Source of the DNA: an uncultured Ruminococcus sp.
GTDB taxonomy: Bacteria; Bacillota; Clostridia; Oscillospirales; Ruminococcaceae
Reading direction: 5' to 3'
NCBI GenBank assembly: GCA_934435205.1
Contig: CAKSAK010000007.1
Location: 1 to 64,000, forward strand
DNA: 64,000 nucleotides
The notes under the pieces were generated by a model. The model was not told the DNA's origin. It saw only the letters and a list, made by a program, of their open reading frames with translations, and did not search any database. Positions 47,810-56,823 of this stretch are shown in pieces. Position 1 is the first letter of the stretch; the number at the start of each line of letters is the position of its first letter. Made by a program: the position numbers and the translations under genes.

Positions 47810-47838
47810 TTGACACAACCTGCTTTGTGTTGTATAAT
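47810..47838 (+). promoter_or_regulatory. consensus promoter of the HTH/coiled-coil gene
   Basis: TTGACA-17-TATAAT, a perfect sigma-A promoter, about 110 bases upstream of the start. It suggests a highly expressed gene. Confidence 0.88.
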
Positions 47839-47948
47839 ATATATAGTGCCGCCGTGACAGTTCATAATTACTTAAACGTTTATTGTGGAAATGTATTTAT
47901 TTACAAATGGTCACGGTATCGGGAAATTGATTGAAAGGATTGATTGCT

Positions 47949-49142
47949 TTGGCAAAGAAGAATGAAAGCATAAGCGACAAGATCGTTCGTTTGTATAAGG
48001 AGGGCTACTCCATTCCTGAGATAGCAAAAGAAATGGAGATGCCTAAGGATAATGTTCCGAGAATACTTGAAAAGCACTTCCCTGACTATGCAAGCTTTGA
48101 ACAGCCTGTAAGAGAGAGTGCTGATGAAAACGGCAACGGAAAAAAGAGCGTTTTCAATATGTCTGTAAGCGAACTTTTCGGAAAGAAGAACAAAAAGCAG
48201 GAGAATGTTGAGCCTGCAAAGGTAACTGTAAATCTGGCTATGGACGATGACGGATTTGTTGATCACAGTGTTGCGGCTATCGCTTCAATGCTTCAGAAAG
48301 GCAGAAGCGTAAACGATATCGCAGGATTCTTCAATAAAGATCCTGAGGATATCAAGGCTGTTCAGGGCTGCATGGACGAGCATTTCAAAAGAATGAATAC
48401 ATACAAGGGTCCGAAGGTCGAGCCTGCGTCTGAGCCTAAGGAAGAGCCTGCTCAGAACATAGCCGATCCGCTGGCGGCAAGCCTTGCAAGCGGCATTGCA
48501 AAGAGAAAGAGCAATATGTATGCAACAGGTATCGAAACACCTGCAAAGGCTGAACCTGCTTCCGCTCCTGTTCCTCCTGAGGACAATAGCGTTCACCTTG
48601 TTACTCCTGAGGCTCTCAAAGAGGCTGAGGAAAAGGCTAAGGCAGAGAAAAATGCAAAGGCTGAAGCTACTGCGGCTGAGGAAGTTCCTACAATGGACGA
48701 GGTCGAGATGCCGTCCATCGAGCCTATAAGCCTTGATGACACAATGGTGGTTTCACCTGCCCCTGAGTCTACTATGCCGTCTATTGAAGATGAGATAGCT
48801 GAAAAGAAGGCTGAACAAGCCGATAATACAAAAAATAATGATGAGGAGGGCGAGAATATGGGTATGAGTCCAATGGAAAAAATGCGTATGTTTGCGCAGG
48901 AGCAGATCGAGCTGAACAACAAGAAGATCGACGAGCTTAAGGCAAGCATTGCTGAAACTGAGGCAAAGTCTTTGGATCTCGGTAAGCAGGCAAGCGATAT
49001 CTACGAGGAGATCGTTAAGCTTCAGGAAAAGGCTAAGGCACTCAATGCCGAGAAGGAGCAGGCTGATATTCAGATCAGTCAGGTAAACGCAGAGATCGAA
49101 GGCATTAGAAAAGAAAACAACGAATTCAAGAGCTATATGTAA
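47949..49142 (+). CDS. Protein with two HTH-like repeats and a C-terminal coiled coil; function unknown
   Basis: The product has about 397 residues. Residues 5-40 (ISDKIVRLYKEGYSIPEIAKEM) resemble a helix-turn-helix. A second, similar unit lies at about 98-140 (VAAIASMLQKGRSVNDIAGFF). A Pro/Glu/Ala-rich linker of about 150 residues follows, then a long coiled coil (about 310-395). The start is TTG (47949), with AAAGGA nine bases upstream; the in-frame TTG at 47931 overlaps that site. I do not recognise the family. The layout suggests a DNA-associated scaffold or a membrane-independent structural regulator. It has a consensus promoter and a strong terminator, so it is probably abundant. Confidence 0.8.
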   Translation: MAKKNESISDKIVRLYKEGYSIPEIAKEMEMPKDNVPRILEKHFPDYASFEQPVRESADENGNGKKSVFNMSVSELFGKKNKKQENVEPAKVTVNLAMDDDGFVDHSVAAIASMLQKGRSVNDIAGFFNKDPEDIKAVQGCMDEHFKRMNTYKGPKVEPASEPKEEPAQNIADPLAASLASGIAKRKSNMYATGIETPAKAEPASAPVPPEDNSVHLVTPEALKEAEEKAKAEKNAKAEATAAEEVPTMDEVEMPSIEPISLDDTMVVSPAPESTMPSIEDEIAEKKAEQADNTKNNDEEGENMGMSPMEKMRMFAQEQIELNNKKIDELKASIAETEAKSLDLGKQASDIYEEIVKLQEKAKALNAEKEQADIQISQVNAEIEGIRKENNEFKSYM

Positions 49143-49166
49143 TAGCGTCTTACACTGATTATACAG

Positions 49167-49200
49167 GGCAGGAAATTTTGGTTTCCTGCCTTTTTTATTT
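49167..49200 (+). terminator. terminator of the HTH/coiled-coil gene
   Basis: GGCAGGAAA-TTTTGG-TTTCCTGCC followed by six T residues. Confidence 0.9.
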
Positions 49201-49243
49201 TTGCGAAATGTGTTAAGAGTGAACGATAAGGCAAGGTGGGGAG

Positions 49244-49267
49244 CGGGCGACCAGAGGTCGCCCCTAC
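49244..49267. repeat. interspersed palindrome, copy (GGGCGACC-AGA-GGTCGCCCCTAC)
   Basis: Eight-base arms between the terminator and the next promoter. Confidence 0.8.
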
Positions 49268-49324
49268 GGTTGTGGGAGGGATAATATTTTTTTGATTAAA
49301 ATCAAGCTTTTTTATTCCAAGCTA

Positions 49325-49353
49325 TTGAAAAAGTACGGCAAATATGGTACAAT
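49325..49353 (+). promoter_or_regulatory. promoter of the CmpB-like gene
   Basis: TTGAAA-17-TACAAT, 30 bases before the start codon at 49384. Confidence 0.8.
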
Positions 49354-49383
49354 GCTTTTATAAACCTTGAAAGGATATTTTAT

Positions 49384-50157
49384 ATGAGCAATATACTTAT
49401 TCTGGCATTCCTGTTCTTTGCAGGGTGTCTGATAGGCTGGGGGATAGAAGTTATTTTCAGACGATTTGAGCCTAGCAACAAAGCAAGAAAATGGATAAAC
49501 CCTGGCTTTCTCATTGGTCCTTATCTGCCTTTATACGGCTTCGGGCTTTGCACCCTTTATCTGCTGGCGGGACTTGAAAAATTTATACACACTGACAACA
49601 CGGCTTTGCAGAAATTTATACTTTTTTTGCTCATGGCTATAGCAATGACGGTGATAGAGCTTATTGCAGGCGAGATATTCATTGTGAAAATGCACGTCAA
49701 GCTGTGGGATTACACTGGAAACAAATTCAACTATAAAGGCATAATATGTCCGTTGTATTCACTCATATGGGCGGCACTGGGTGCGGTCTATTATTTCTTT
49801 ATACACCCATACATTCTTGACGCACTCAACTGGCTTGCGAATAATTTGGCGTTCTCGTTCTTTATTGGATTTTTCTATGGTGTTTTTGCTATCGACCTAT
49901 TCTATTCCCTGAAGCTGGCAGAGAAGATAAAAACGTTTGCGGAAGAGAACGATATGGTCATCAGATACGAGGAGTTCAAAAGGCACATCAGGGAAAGTTC
50001 AGAGGAGAGAAAAGAAAAATACAGATTTATGCTTTCCATGGGCTCAGGTGCAAGGCTTGGCGAGCATTTGAAAAAGTATCGTGACAAACAGCGTGAGGAG
50101 CAGCGTGGACACAGGCTCAATGACTTTATATCAAAAATAAAAAAGTCTGACACATGA
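49384..50157 (+). CDS. Putative ABC-transporter permease of the CmpB type (PF06541)
   Basis: The product has 257 residues with five to six membrane helices in the first 180 residues. It carries family motifs such as GCLIGWGIEVIFRRFE, NPGFLIGPYLPLYGFG and KGIICPLYSLIWAALG. A charged cytoplasmic tail (about 185-257) follows. The family name rests on weak similarity to transport proteins; no ATPase partner is present here, so transport is unproven. GAAAGGA precedes the ATG. The Ile T-box promoter begins 19 bases after the stop. Confidence 0.88.
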   Translation: MSNILILAFLFFAGCLIGWGIEVIFRRFEPSNKARKWINPGFLIGPYLPLYGFGLCTLYLLAGLEKFIHTDNTALQKFILFLLMAIAMTVIELIAGEIFIVKMHVKLWDYTGNKFNYKGIICPLYSLIWAALGAVYYFFIHPYILDALNWLANNLAFSFFIGFFYGVFAIDLFYSLKLAEKIKTFAEENDMVIRYEEFKRHIRESSEERKEKYRFMLSMGSGARLGEHLKKYRDKQREEQRGHRLNDFISKIKKSDT

Positions 50158-50175
50158 AAATTAACAAAATAACCA

Positions 50176-50204
50176 TTGACAAAATATCAGCATGGTGATA
50201 TACT
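50176..50204 (+). promoter_or_regulatory. promoter of the isoleucine T-box transcript
   Basis: TTGACA-17-TATACT directly upstream of the T-box leader. Confidence 0.85.
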
Positions 50205-50214
50205 GATTTCATAT

Positions 50215-50459
50215 GTAAAAAACGTTGACGAAGACAGTAGGCTTTATGCGAAAATCTCAGCGAGCCGCCGACAGTGAGAGGGCGGTATGATTAGCTTCAG
50301 GCTGAATATCACTTCCGAGTTGCAGGCTGAAAATCAATATGATAAGTAAGCTTCGCCGCTTTTCCTGCGTTAAAGGGAACGCATATGTCAGTATGCTGAA
50401 AAGGTGGTTTGCGAATGGCTTTACGGCTTTCGTCCTGTTTCAGGGCGGAAGCCTTTTTT
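50215..50459 (+). promoter_or_regulatory. T-box riboswitch, specifier ATC (isoleucine), with terminator
   Basis: Stem I has AGCGAGCC (about 50259) and GAGAGGGCGG. The specifier loop GAATATCACTTCCGAG (50304-50319) presents ATC, the isoleucine codon. The T-box AAGGTGGTTTGCGAATGG (50401-50418) is unusual: TGGT matches the tRNA end but the GGGTGGTACCGCG form is not kept. The terminator GGCTTTCGTCCTG/CAGGGCGGAAGCC (50425-50453) has 13 pairs and six T residues. The leader controls ileS by uncharged tRNA-Ile. Confidence 0.9.
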
Positions 50460-50521
50460 ATTGCATTTTATCTTTATGCGTAACTGATCGTTTATTACAA
50501 AATCAGAAAGGATTGATCTTC

Positions 50522-53500
50522 GTGTACAAAAAGGTTGACACCAATCTGAACTTCGTTCAGAGAGAAAAAGAAGTGGAAAAGTTCTGGGACGATAACAATA
50601 TCTTTGAAAAAAGTATTGACAGCCGTAAAAAGGGCGAGTCCTATGTTTTCTATGACGGACCTCCGACGGCTAACGGCAAGCCGCATATCGGTCACGTTCT
50701 CACTCGTGCTATCAAGGATATGATTCCAAGATACCGTGCTATGAAAGGCTATCAGGTACCTCGTAAGGCTGGCTGGGACACACATGGTCTGCCTGTTGAG
50801 CTTGAGGTAGAGAAAATGCTTGGCCTTGACGGCAAGGAGCAGATCGAGGAATACGGTCTTGAGCCGTTCATCAAGAAGTGTAAAGAGTCTGTATGGAAAT
50901 ACAAGGGCATGTGGGAGGACTTCTCCGGCACTGTTGGCTTCTGGGCTGACATGGAACACCCTTATGTTACCTATGACAACAACTTTATAGAGTCTGAATG
51001 GTGGGCTTTGAAGCAGATATACGAAAAGGGCTTGCTTTACAAGGGCTTCAAGATAGTTCCTTACTGCCCACGCTGCGGCACACCGCTTTCTTCTCACGAA
51101 GTTGCTCAGGGCTACAAGACTGTTAAAGAGCGTTCTGCTATCGTTCGTTTCAAGCTTGTTGGCAAGGACGAATACTTCCTTGCATGGACGACAACTCCTT
51201 GGACGCTTCCTTCAAACGTTGCCCTTTGCGTAAACCCTGATGAAACTTACTGCAAGGTTGAAGCTGCTGACGGCTACACATACATTCTTGCGGAGGCGCT
51301 TCTTGACACTGTTCTTGGCAAGCTTGCAACTGAGGATAAGCCTGCATACAAGGTACTTGAAACTTACAAGGGCAAGGATCTTGAATATATGGAATACGAG
51401 CCGCTTTATGAGTGTGCTGGCGAAAGCGCAAAGAAGCAGGGCAAAAAGGGTCACTTTGTTACCTGCGACAGCTATGTAACTATGTCAGACGGTACTGGTA
51501 TCGTTCATATTGCGCCTGCTTTCGGTGAGGACGACTCTAAGGTCGGAAAGAAGTATGATCTGCCTTTCGTTCAGTTCGTTGACGGCAAGGGCGATATGAC
51601 AGCTGAAACTCCATATGCAGGAATGTTCGTAAAGGACGCTGACCCTGAGGTACTCAAAGACCTTGACAAGTCAGGCAAGCTTTTTGCCGCTCCTAAGTTC
51701 GAGCATGATTATCCGCACTGCTGGAGATGCGGCTCACCGCTTATCTACTATGCAAGAGATACATGGTTTATCAAGATGACAGATGTCAAGGACAGACTTA
51801 TCGCAAACAATGACACTATAAACTGGATCCCTGAGAGCATTGGCAAGGGACGTTTCGGCGATTGGCTGAAAAACGTTCAGGACTGGGGCATTTCAAGAAA
51901 CAGATATTGGGGTACTCCGCTGAACATTTGGGAGTGCGAGTGTGGTCACAGACATTCTATCGGCTCTATCGAGGAGCTTAAGTCAATGTCAGACAACTGC
52001 CCTGATGATATCGAGCTTCACAGACCATACATTGACGCTGTAACTATCAAATGCCCTGAGTGCGGAAAGCAGATGCACCGTGTATCAGAGGTAATAGACT
52101 GCTGGTTCGATTCAGGTTCTATGCCTTTTGCACAGCATCATTATCCATTTGAGAACAAGGAACTTTTCGAGTCACAGTTCCCTGCTGACTTCATTTCAGA
52201 AGCTGTTGACCAGACAAGAGGCTGGTTCTATTCACTCCTTGCTATCTCAACGCTTATTTTTGACAAAGCACCATACAAGAACGTTATCGTACTTGGACTT
52301 GTTCAGGACGAGAACGGACAGAAAATGTCAAAGTCAAAGGGCAACGCTGTTGACCCATTTGAGGCACTGGCTAAATACGGTGCAGACGCTATCAGGTGGT
52401 ATTTCTACACCAACTCTGCTCCATGGCTTCCTAACAAGTTCCATGACAAGGGTGTAACAGAGGGTCAGAGAAAGTTCATGGGCACGCTTTGGAACACATA
52501 TGCGTTCTATGTGCTTTATGCTGAGATAGATCAGTTCGACCCTACAAAGCACAAGATAGAATACGACAAGCTTTCTGTAATGGACAAGTGGCTTCTTTCA
52601 AAGATGAACTCTATGATAAAGGCTGCTGACGACAACCTTAACAACTACAGGATACCTGAGGCTGCAAAGGCTATGCAGGAGTTTGTTGACGATCTTTCCA
52701 ACTGGTATGTAAGAAGAGGCAGAGAGAGATACTGGGCACAGGGTATGTCACAGGACAAGATAAACGCTTACATGACTCTTTACACTGCTATCGTTACACT
52801 TTGCAAGTGTGCAGCTCCTATGGTACCGTTCATCACTGAGGAGATATATCAGAATCTTGTGAGAAGCGTTGACAAGGACGCTCCTGAGAGTATCCACCTT
52901 TGCGATTATCCTGTTTGCGACGAGAACATGATAGACGAGAAGCTTGAAGCTGACATGGAGGAGGTTCTGGAGATAGTTGTTCTGGGACGTTCTGCAAGAA
53001 ACGGCGCAAGCCTTAAAAACCGTCAGCCTTTGAGTGTAATGTACGTTGCAGCAGACCACCCACTTGACAGCTACTATATCGACATAATCAGGGACGAGCT
53101 TAACCTCAAGGACGTTCAGTTCTCAAATGATGTATCTGCATATATCGACTACAAGTTCAAGCCACAGCTCAAGACACTTGGGCCAAAGTACGGCAAGCAG
53201 CTTGGTGAGATAAGAACACAGCTTTCACAGCTTGACGGACACAAGGCTATGGGCGAGCTGAACGAAACCGGCAGCCTGAAACTCACGCTTTCAAGCGGTG
53301 AGATAGCACTTGACAAGGACGATGTTCTTATCGAGTCTGAGCAGAAAGAGGGCTTCTACACCCTTTCTGAAAACGGCGTTACTGTTGCTATCAGCACTGT
53401 TCTCACACCTGAGCTTATCGAAGAGGGCTTTGTAAGAGAAGTTATCAGCAAGGTCCAGACAATGAGAAAGGATTCAGGCTTTGAGGTAATGGATCACATC

Positions 53501-53671
53501 ACTGTTTCTGTAAGCGGCAGTGAAAAGGTCATGGCTGTTGTTGACAAGAACAGAGAGGCTATTTCTCATGACGTTCTTGCAGACGATATCGTTCTTGGCG
53601 AAAATGTCGGCAACGAAAAGGATTGGGACATCAACGGCGAAAAGGTTTCTATCGGCGTAAAGAAGAACTAA
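50522..53671 (+). CDS. ileS: Isoleucine--tRNA ligase
   Basis: IleRS charges tRNA-Ile and edits valine. The product has 1049 residues, with HIGH at KPHIGHVLT (about residue 55), WDTHGLPVELEVEKMLG, the KMSKS loop QKMSKSKGNAVDP and a C-terminal anticodon-binding domain. Zn-type cysteine pairs lie at CPRCG, CWRCG, CECGH and CPECG. The length, larger than the roughly 920-residue bacterial type 1, and the N-terminal core fit eukaryotic-like type 2 enzymes, which are often mupirocin-resistant (inference). The start is GTG with AAAGGA nine bases upstream. A longer reading from 50339 runs through the T-box and is rejected. Confidence 0.97.
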   Translation: MYKKVDTNLNFVQREKEVEKFWDDNNIFEKSIDSRKKGESYVFYDGPPTANGKPHIGHVLTRAIKDMIPRYRAMKGYQVPRKAGWDTHGLPVELEVEKMLGLDGKEQIEEYGLEPFIKKCKESVWKYKGMWEDFSGTVGFWADMEHPYVTYDNNFIESEWWALKQIYEKGLLYKGFKIVPYCPRCGTPLSSHEVAQGYKTVKERSAIVRFKLVGKDEYFLAWTTTPWTLPSNVALCVNPDETYCKVEAADGYTYILAEALLDTVLGKLATEDKPAYKVLETYKGKDLEYMEYEPLYECAGESAKKQGKKGHFVTCDSYVTMSDGTGIVHIAPAFGEDDSKVGKKYDLPFVQFVDGKGDMTAETPYAGMFVKDADPEVLKDLDKSGKLFAAPKFEHDYPHCWRCGSPLIYYARDTWFIKMTDVKDRLIANNDTINWIPESIGKGRFGDWLKNVQDWGISRNRYWGTPLNIWECECGHRHSIGSIEELKSMSDNCPDDIELHRPYIDAVTIKCPECGKQMHRVSEVIDCWFDSGSMPFAQHHYPFENKELFESQFPADFISEAVDQTRGWFYSLLAISTLIFDKAPYKNVIVLGLVQDENGQKMSKSKGNAVDPFEALAKYGADAIRWYFYTNSAPWLPNKFHDKGVTEGQRKFMGTLWNTYAFYVLYAEIDQFDPTKHKIEYDKLSVMDKWLLSKMNSMIKAADDNLNNYRIPEAAKAMQEFVDDLSNWYVRRGRERYWAQGMSQDKINAYMTLYTAIVTLCKCAAPMVPFITEEIYQNLVRSVDKDAPESIHLCDYPVCDENMIDEKLEADMEEVLEIVVLGRSARNGASLKNRQPLSVMYVAADHPLDSYYIDIIRDELNLKDVQFSNDVSAYIDYKFKPQLKTLGPKYGKQLGEIRTQLSQLDGHKAMGELNETGSLKLTLSSGEIALDKDDVLIESEQKEGFYTLSENGVTVAISTVLTPELIEEGFVREVISKVQTMRKDSGFEVMDHITVSVSGSEKVMAVVDKNREAISHDVLADDIVLGENVGNEKDWDINGEKVSIGVKKN

Positions 53672-53693
53672 TTCTGAGATATAAAAAAATCAA

Positions 53694-53727
53694 GCAGGAC
53701 AGCTTTCGGGCTGTCCTGCCTTTTTTG
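53694..53727 (+). terminator. ileS terminator
   Basis: GCAGGACAGC-TTTCGG-GCTGTCCTGC followed by six T residues, 22 bases after the stop. Confidence 0.92.
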
Positions 53728-53769
53728 TTTTGGGTTATAAGCCATGCACAGCTCACCCTACATAAAACA

Positions 53770-53802
53770 CAAAAAAATGGCGAGGTGAAAGACCTCGCCA
53801 TT
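53770..53802 (-). terminator. valS terminator
   Basis: On the minus strand, AATGGCGAGGT and ACCTCGCCATT pair around five bases and are followed by a T run of about seven. Confidence 0.9.
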
Positions 53803-53813
53803 GATTTTTTATA

Positions 53814-56441
53814 TTACTTTCTTGCTTCCAGAGCGGAGATAGATTCCATTATCTTTGACATCTTCTCCTCTGCCTTTGCAAGCTTTGCCTTTTCGGCTTC
53901 GATAAGCTGTTCAGGAGCTTTTGCAAGGAAGCCCTGATTGCTGAGCTTTTTGCTAAGGAAGTCTATATCCTTCTGTGCGTTCTTTCTGTCCTTATCAAGA
54001 CGTGCAAGCTCCTTGTCAACGTCTATGATATCGGCAAGCGGAATGAAAAATCTTGCACTGTCTGTAACAGCGGCGGCACAATCCTTTTCCTCACACTTAT
54101 CTGTGATGATGACCTCGGACGCAGACGCAAGTCTTTCAAAGAACATTACGCCCTGTGAGAATACCTCAGGCTGAGCAGTTTCGATATAAAGCTTTGCCTT
54201 TACAGACGGCGGAACGTTCATTTCGCCACGGCAGTTTCTTATGCTCTTTATGCCTGCGATTATCTTCTCAAATGTTGCTTCTTCATCGGCAAATTCAAGC
54301 TTTCCGTCATATACAGGGTAATCCTGAACCATGATAGCTGTGCCGTCATTTACGAGAGCCTGCCAGATCTCCTCAGTGATATAAGGCATGAATGGGTGGA
54401 GCATTTTAAGCATACCTTTCATTACCCACACGAGAACAGCCTGTGCTGTTGCTTCTGTTTCACCGCCTGCGGCTATTCTTGGCTTTGTAAGCTCGATATA
54501 CCAGTCGCAATAGATATCCCAGATAAAGTCATAAAGCTTTGAAACTGCTACGCCAAGCTCAAACTTATCAAGATTATCGTTTACTTCCTTTGCAAGGGTA
54601 TTGAACTTTGAAATTACCCACTTATCCTCAACGTTGAGGTTCTCAGGGAGCTTATCGGCCTTGAAATCGTCAGGCAGATTCATCATGATAAATCTTGCGG
54701 CGTTCCAAATCTTATTTGCAAAGTTTCTTGAGGATTTTACCTTATCCTCGATAAATCTCATATCGTTTCCAGGTGCGTTGCCTGTTGCGAGCATAAATCT
54801 CAGGGCGTCTGCGCCATACTGGTCGATGATAACAAGCGGGTCGATACCGTTGCCGAGAGATTTGGACATCTTTCTGCCCTGTGAATCTCTAACAAGACCG
54901 TGGATAAGAACAGTATCAAAAGGCTTCTGCTTCATGTTCTCCATGCCTGCTACTATCATTCTGGATACCCAGAAAGGAATGATATCATAGCCTGTTACGA
55001 GAGTGTTTGTTGGATAGAAATACTCAAGCTCCTCTGTCTTGTCAGGCCAGCCGAGAGTTGAGAACGGCCACAGTGCTGATGAGAACCATGTATCGAGGGT
55101 GTCAGGGTCCTGACGCATTTCCTTGCCGCACTTAGGACAGCAAGCATGGTCTTCCTTTGTTACCACAGTTTCACCGCAATCGTCGCAATAAAATGCCGGT
55201 ATCTGATGACCCCACCAAAGCTGACGTGAGATACACCAATCTCTGATATCGTTCATCCAGTTAAGGTAGTTCTTTTCAAATCTTTCAGGAACGAACTTGA
55301 TAGAGCCGTCCTCAACAGCCTTTATTGCAGGCTTTGCAAGCTCGTCCATTTTAACGAACCACTGGAGGGACACTCTTGGCTCAACAGTTGTTCCGCAGCG
55401 ATAGCAAGTACCTACATTATGCTCGTGATCCTCAACATAAGCAAGGAAGCCGCCCTTTTCGAGATCCTCGACTATCTTCTTTCTTGCTTCGTATCTATCC
55501 ATGCCTGCATACTCAGGATAATCGTCAACTATCTTTGCATCCTCAGTAAGAACGTTGATAACAGGCAGGTCATGTCTTTTACCGACTTCAAAGTCGTTAG
55601 GGTCATGGGCAGGGGTGATCTTTACGACGCCTGTACCAAACTCCATATCAACATAGCTGTCGGCAACAACAGGTATCTCTCTGCCAACAAGCGGCAGTGT
55701 GAGCGTCTTGCCTACGATATCCTTATATCTTTCGTCCTTTGGATTTACTGCAACGGCTGTATCGCCCAAGAGCGTTTCAGGACGTGTTGTGGCAAGCTCT
55801 ACATATCCGCTTCCGTCTGTAAGAGGATATTTCAGGTGCCAAAAGTGGCCAGCCTGATCCTCATACTCTACCTCTGCGTTTGAGATAGAAGTACGGCAAT
55901 GTGGGCACCAGTTGATTATTCTTTCGCCTCTATAGATAAGTCCTTTATTATAGTAGTTTATGAAAACTTCCTTTACAGCCTTTGAACAGCCCTCGTCCAT
56001 TGTGAAACGCTCTCTGTCCCAATCGCAGGAAGAACCGAGCTTTTTGAGCTGCTCAACTATTCTGCCGCCGTATTTCTTTTTCCAATCCCATGCTCTTTCA
56101 AGGAAGCCGTCTCTGCCGATATCGTCCTTTGTAAGACCCTCTTTACGCATAGCTTCAACTATCTTTGCTTCTGTTGCGATAGAAGCATGGTCTGTACCAG
56201 GTATCCATTCTGCGGCATATCCGCTCATTCTCTTCCAGCGGATAAGTATATCCTGCAAAGTTTCATCGAGGGCATGACCCATATGGAGCTGACCTGTGAT
56301 GTTCGGTGGTGGGATAACTATACAGTATGGCTCTTTCTTTGAATCAGGCTCGGCATGGAAAAATCCGCCGTCAAGCCAGTATTTGTAGATCTTATCTTCT
56401 ACCTTATTAGGTTCATAAAGCTTTGAAAGCTCTTTTTTCAT
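53814..56441 (-). CDS. valS: Valine--tRNA ligase
   Basis: ValRS charges tRNA-Val and edits threonine. The product has 875 residues. HIGH appears as LHMGHALDET (about 53), the editing domain includes TTRPETLLGDTAVAVNP, the WDTWFSSALWPFST region follows, and the KMSKS loop is GRKMSKSLGNGIDP. The C-terminal arm is a coiled coil (IDVDKELARLDKDRKNAQKDIDFL to the end). A leader of about 190 bases lies between the promoter and the ATG, but no T-box sequence (GGTGG with NCC) is visible in it, unlike for thrS and ileS. Confidence 0.98.
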   Translation of the reverse strand: MKKELSKLYEPNKVEDKIYKYWLDGGFFHAEPDSKKEPYCIVIPPPNITGQLHMGHALDETLQDILIRWKRMSGYAAEWIPGTDHASIATEAKIVEAMRKEGLTKDDIGRDGFLERAWDWKKKYGGRIVEQLKKLGSSCDWDRERFTMDEGCSKAVKEVFINYYNKGLIYRGERIINWCPHCRTSISNAEVEYEDQAGHFWHLKYPLTDGSGYVELATTRPETLLGDTAVAVNPKDERYKDIVGKTLTLPLVGREIPVVADSYVDMEFGTGVVKITPAHDPNDFEVGKRHDLPVINVLTEDAKIVDDYPEYAGMDRYEARKKIVEDLEKGGFLAYVEDHEHNVGTCYRCGTTVEPRVSLQWFVKMDELAKPAIKAVEDGSIKFVPERFEKNYLNWMNDIRDWCISRQLWWGHQIPAFYCDDCGETVVTKEDHACCPKCGKEMRQDPDTLDTWFSSALWPFSTLGWPDKTEELEYFYPTNTLVTGYDIIPFWVSRMIVAGMENMKQKPFDTVLIHGLVRDSQGRKMSKSLGNGIDPLVIIDQYGADALRFMLATGNAPGNDMRFIEDKVKSSRNFANKIWNAARFIMMNLPDDFKADKLPENLNVEDKWVISKFNTLAKEVNDNLDKFELGVAVSKLYDFIWDIYCDWYIELTKPRIAAGGETEATAQAVLVWVMKGMLKMLHPFMPYITEEIWQALVNDGTAIMVQDYPVYDGKLEFADEEATFEKIIAGIKSIRNCRGEMNVPPSVKAKLYIETAQPEVFSQGVMFFERLASASEVIITDKCEEKDCAAAVTDSARFFIPLADIIDVDKELARLDKDRKNAQKDIDFLSKKLSNQGFLAKAPEQLIEAEKAKLAKAEEKMSKIMESISALEARK

Positions 56442-56642
56442 TATAAAACAATTCCTTTCGCAAATATTTTTCTATCACAGTATCATGGCAATACCAAGAG
56501 GTTTTGCCTTTTTTGCCGTCAGACTCGTGTCTTAGGCTGTCTGCGAAACGGAACTGTGAATTTCATTTGAAAGCTGAATTTCAGATCACACATTATACTC
56601 TTTCCTTTCCGCATGATATGGCATTACTGCACCTATTATAAT
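56442..56642 (-). other. valS leader region
   Basis: An untranslated leader of about 190 bases. It carries a GGCAA...TTGCC hairpin (56487-56509) and the segment CAGACTCGTGTCTTAGGCTGTCTG (split arms CAGAC/GTCTG). No T-box or known riboswitch is recognised. Confidence 0.45.
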
Positions 56643-56671
56643 ATTATCTCACTTTTGCACCGAATTGTCAA
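56643..56671 (-). promoter_or_regulatory. valS promoter
   Basis: On the minus strand, TTGACA-17-GATAAT, about 200 bases before the valS start. Confidence 0.78.
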
Positions 56672-56692
56672 GGGCTGATGACGGTATGGAAC

Positions 56693-56725
56693 AAAAAAAG
56701 CAGAACAGCTTGAAACTGCTCTGCT
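56693..56725 (-). terminator. terminator of the PPi-PFK gene
   Basis: On the minus strand, AGCAGAGCAG pairs with CTGTTCTGCT and is followed by seven T residues. It lies about 100 bases beyond the stop, with a palindromic repeat in between. Confidence 0.8.
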
Positions 56726-56754
56726 GAGAGTGTTGAAAAAGACTCAAACAAGCG

Positions 56755-56802
56755 GGACGTCGCATTTCTGCAAAGCAGAAATTGCGCTGCTCCCCTACAA
56801 CT
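56755..56802. repeat. GCATTTCTGC-type palindromic repeat, copy 2
   Basis: GCATTTCTG-CAAAG-CAGAAATTGC followed by GCTGCTCCCCTACAA. It matches the 46010-46050 copy closely. Confidence 0.75.
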
Positions 56803-56823
56803 TGCATAAAAACGAATTTACGC

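Noticed and set aside
50339..50521. N-terminal extension of ileS by 61 codons
   Set aside because: The added segment is T-box and terminator sequence; the GTG at 50522 has AAAGGA at the right distance.
56442..56642. Possible T-box before valS
   Set aside because: No GGTGG-N-CC motif, specifier loop or matching terminator was found in the leader on the minus strand.
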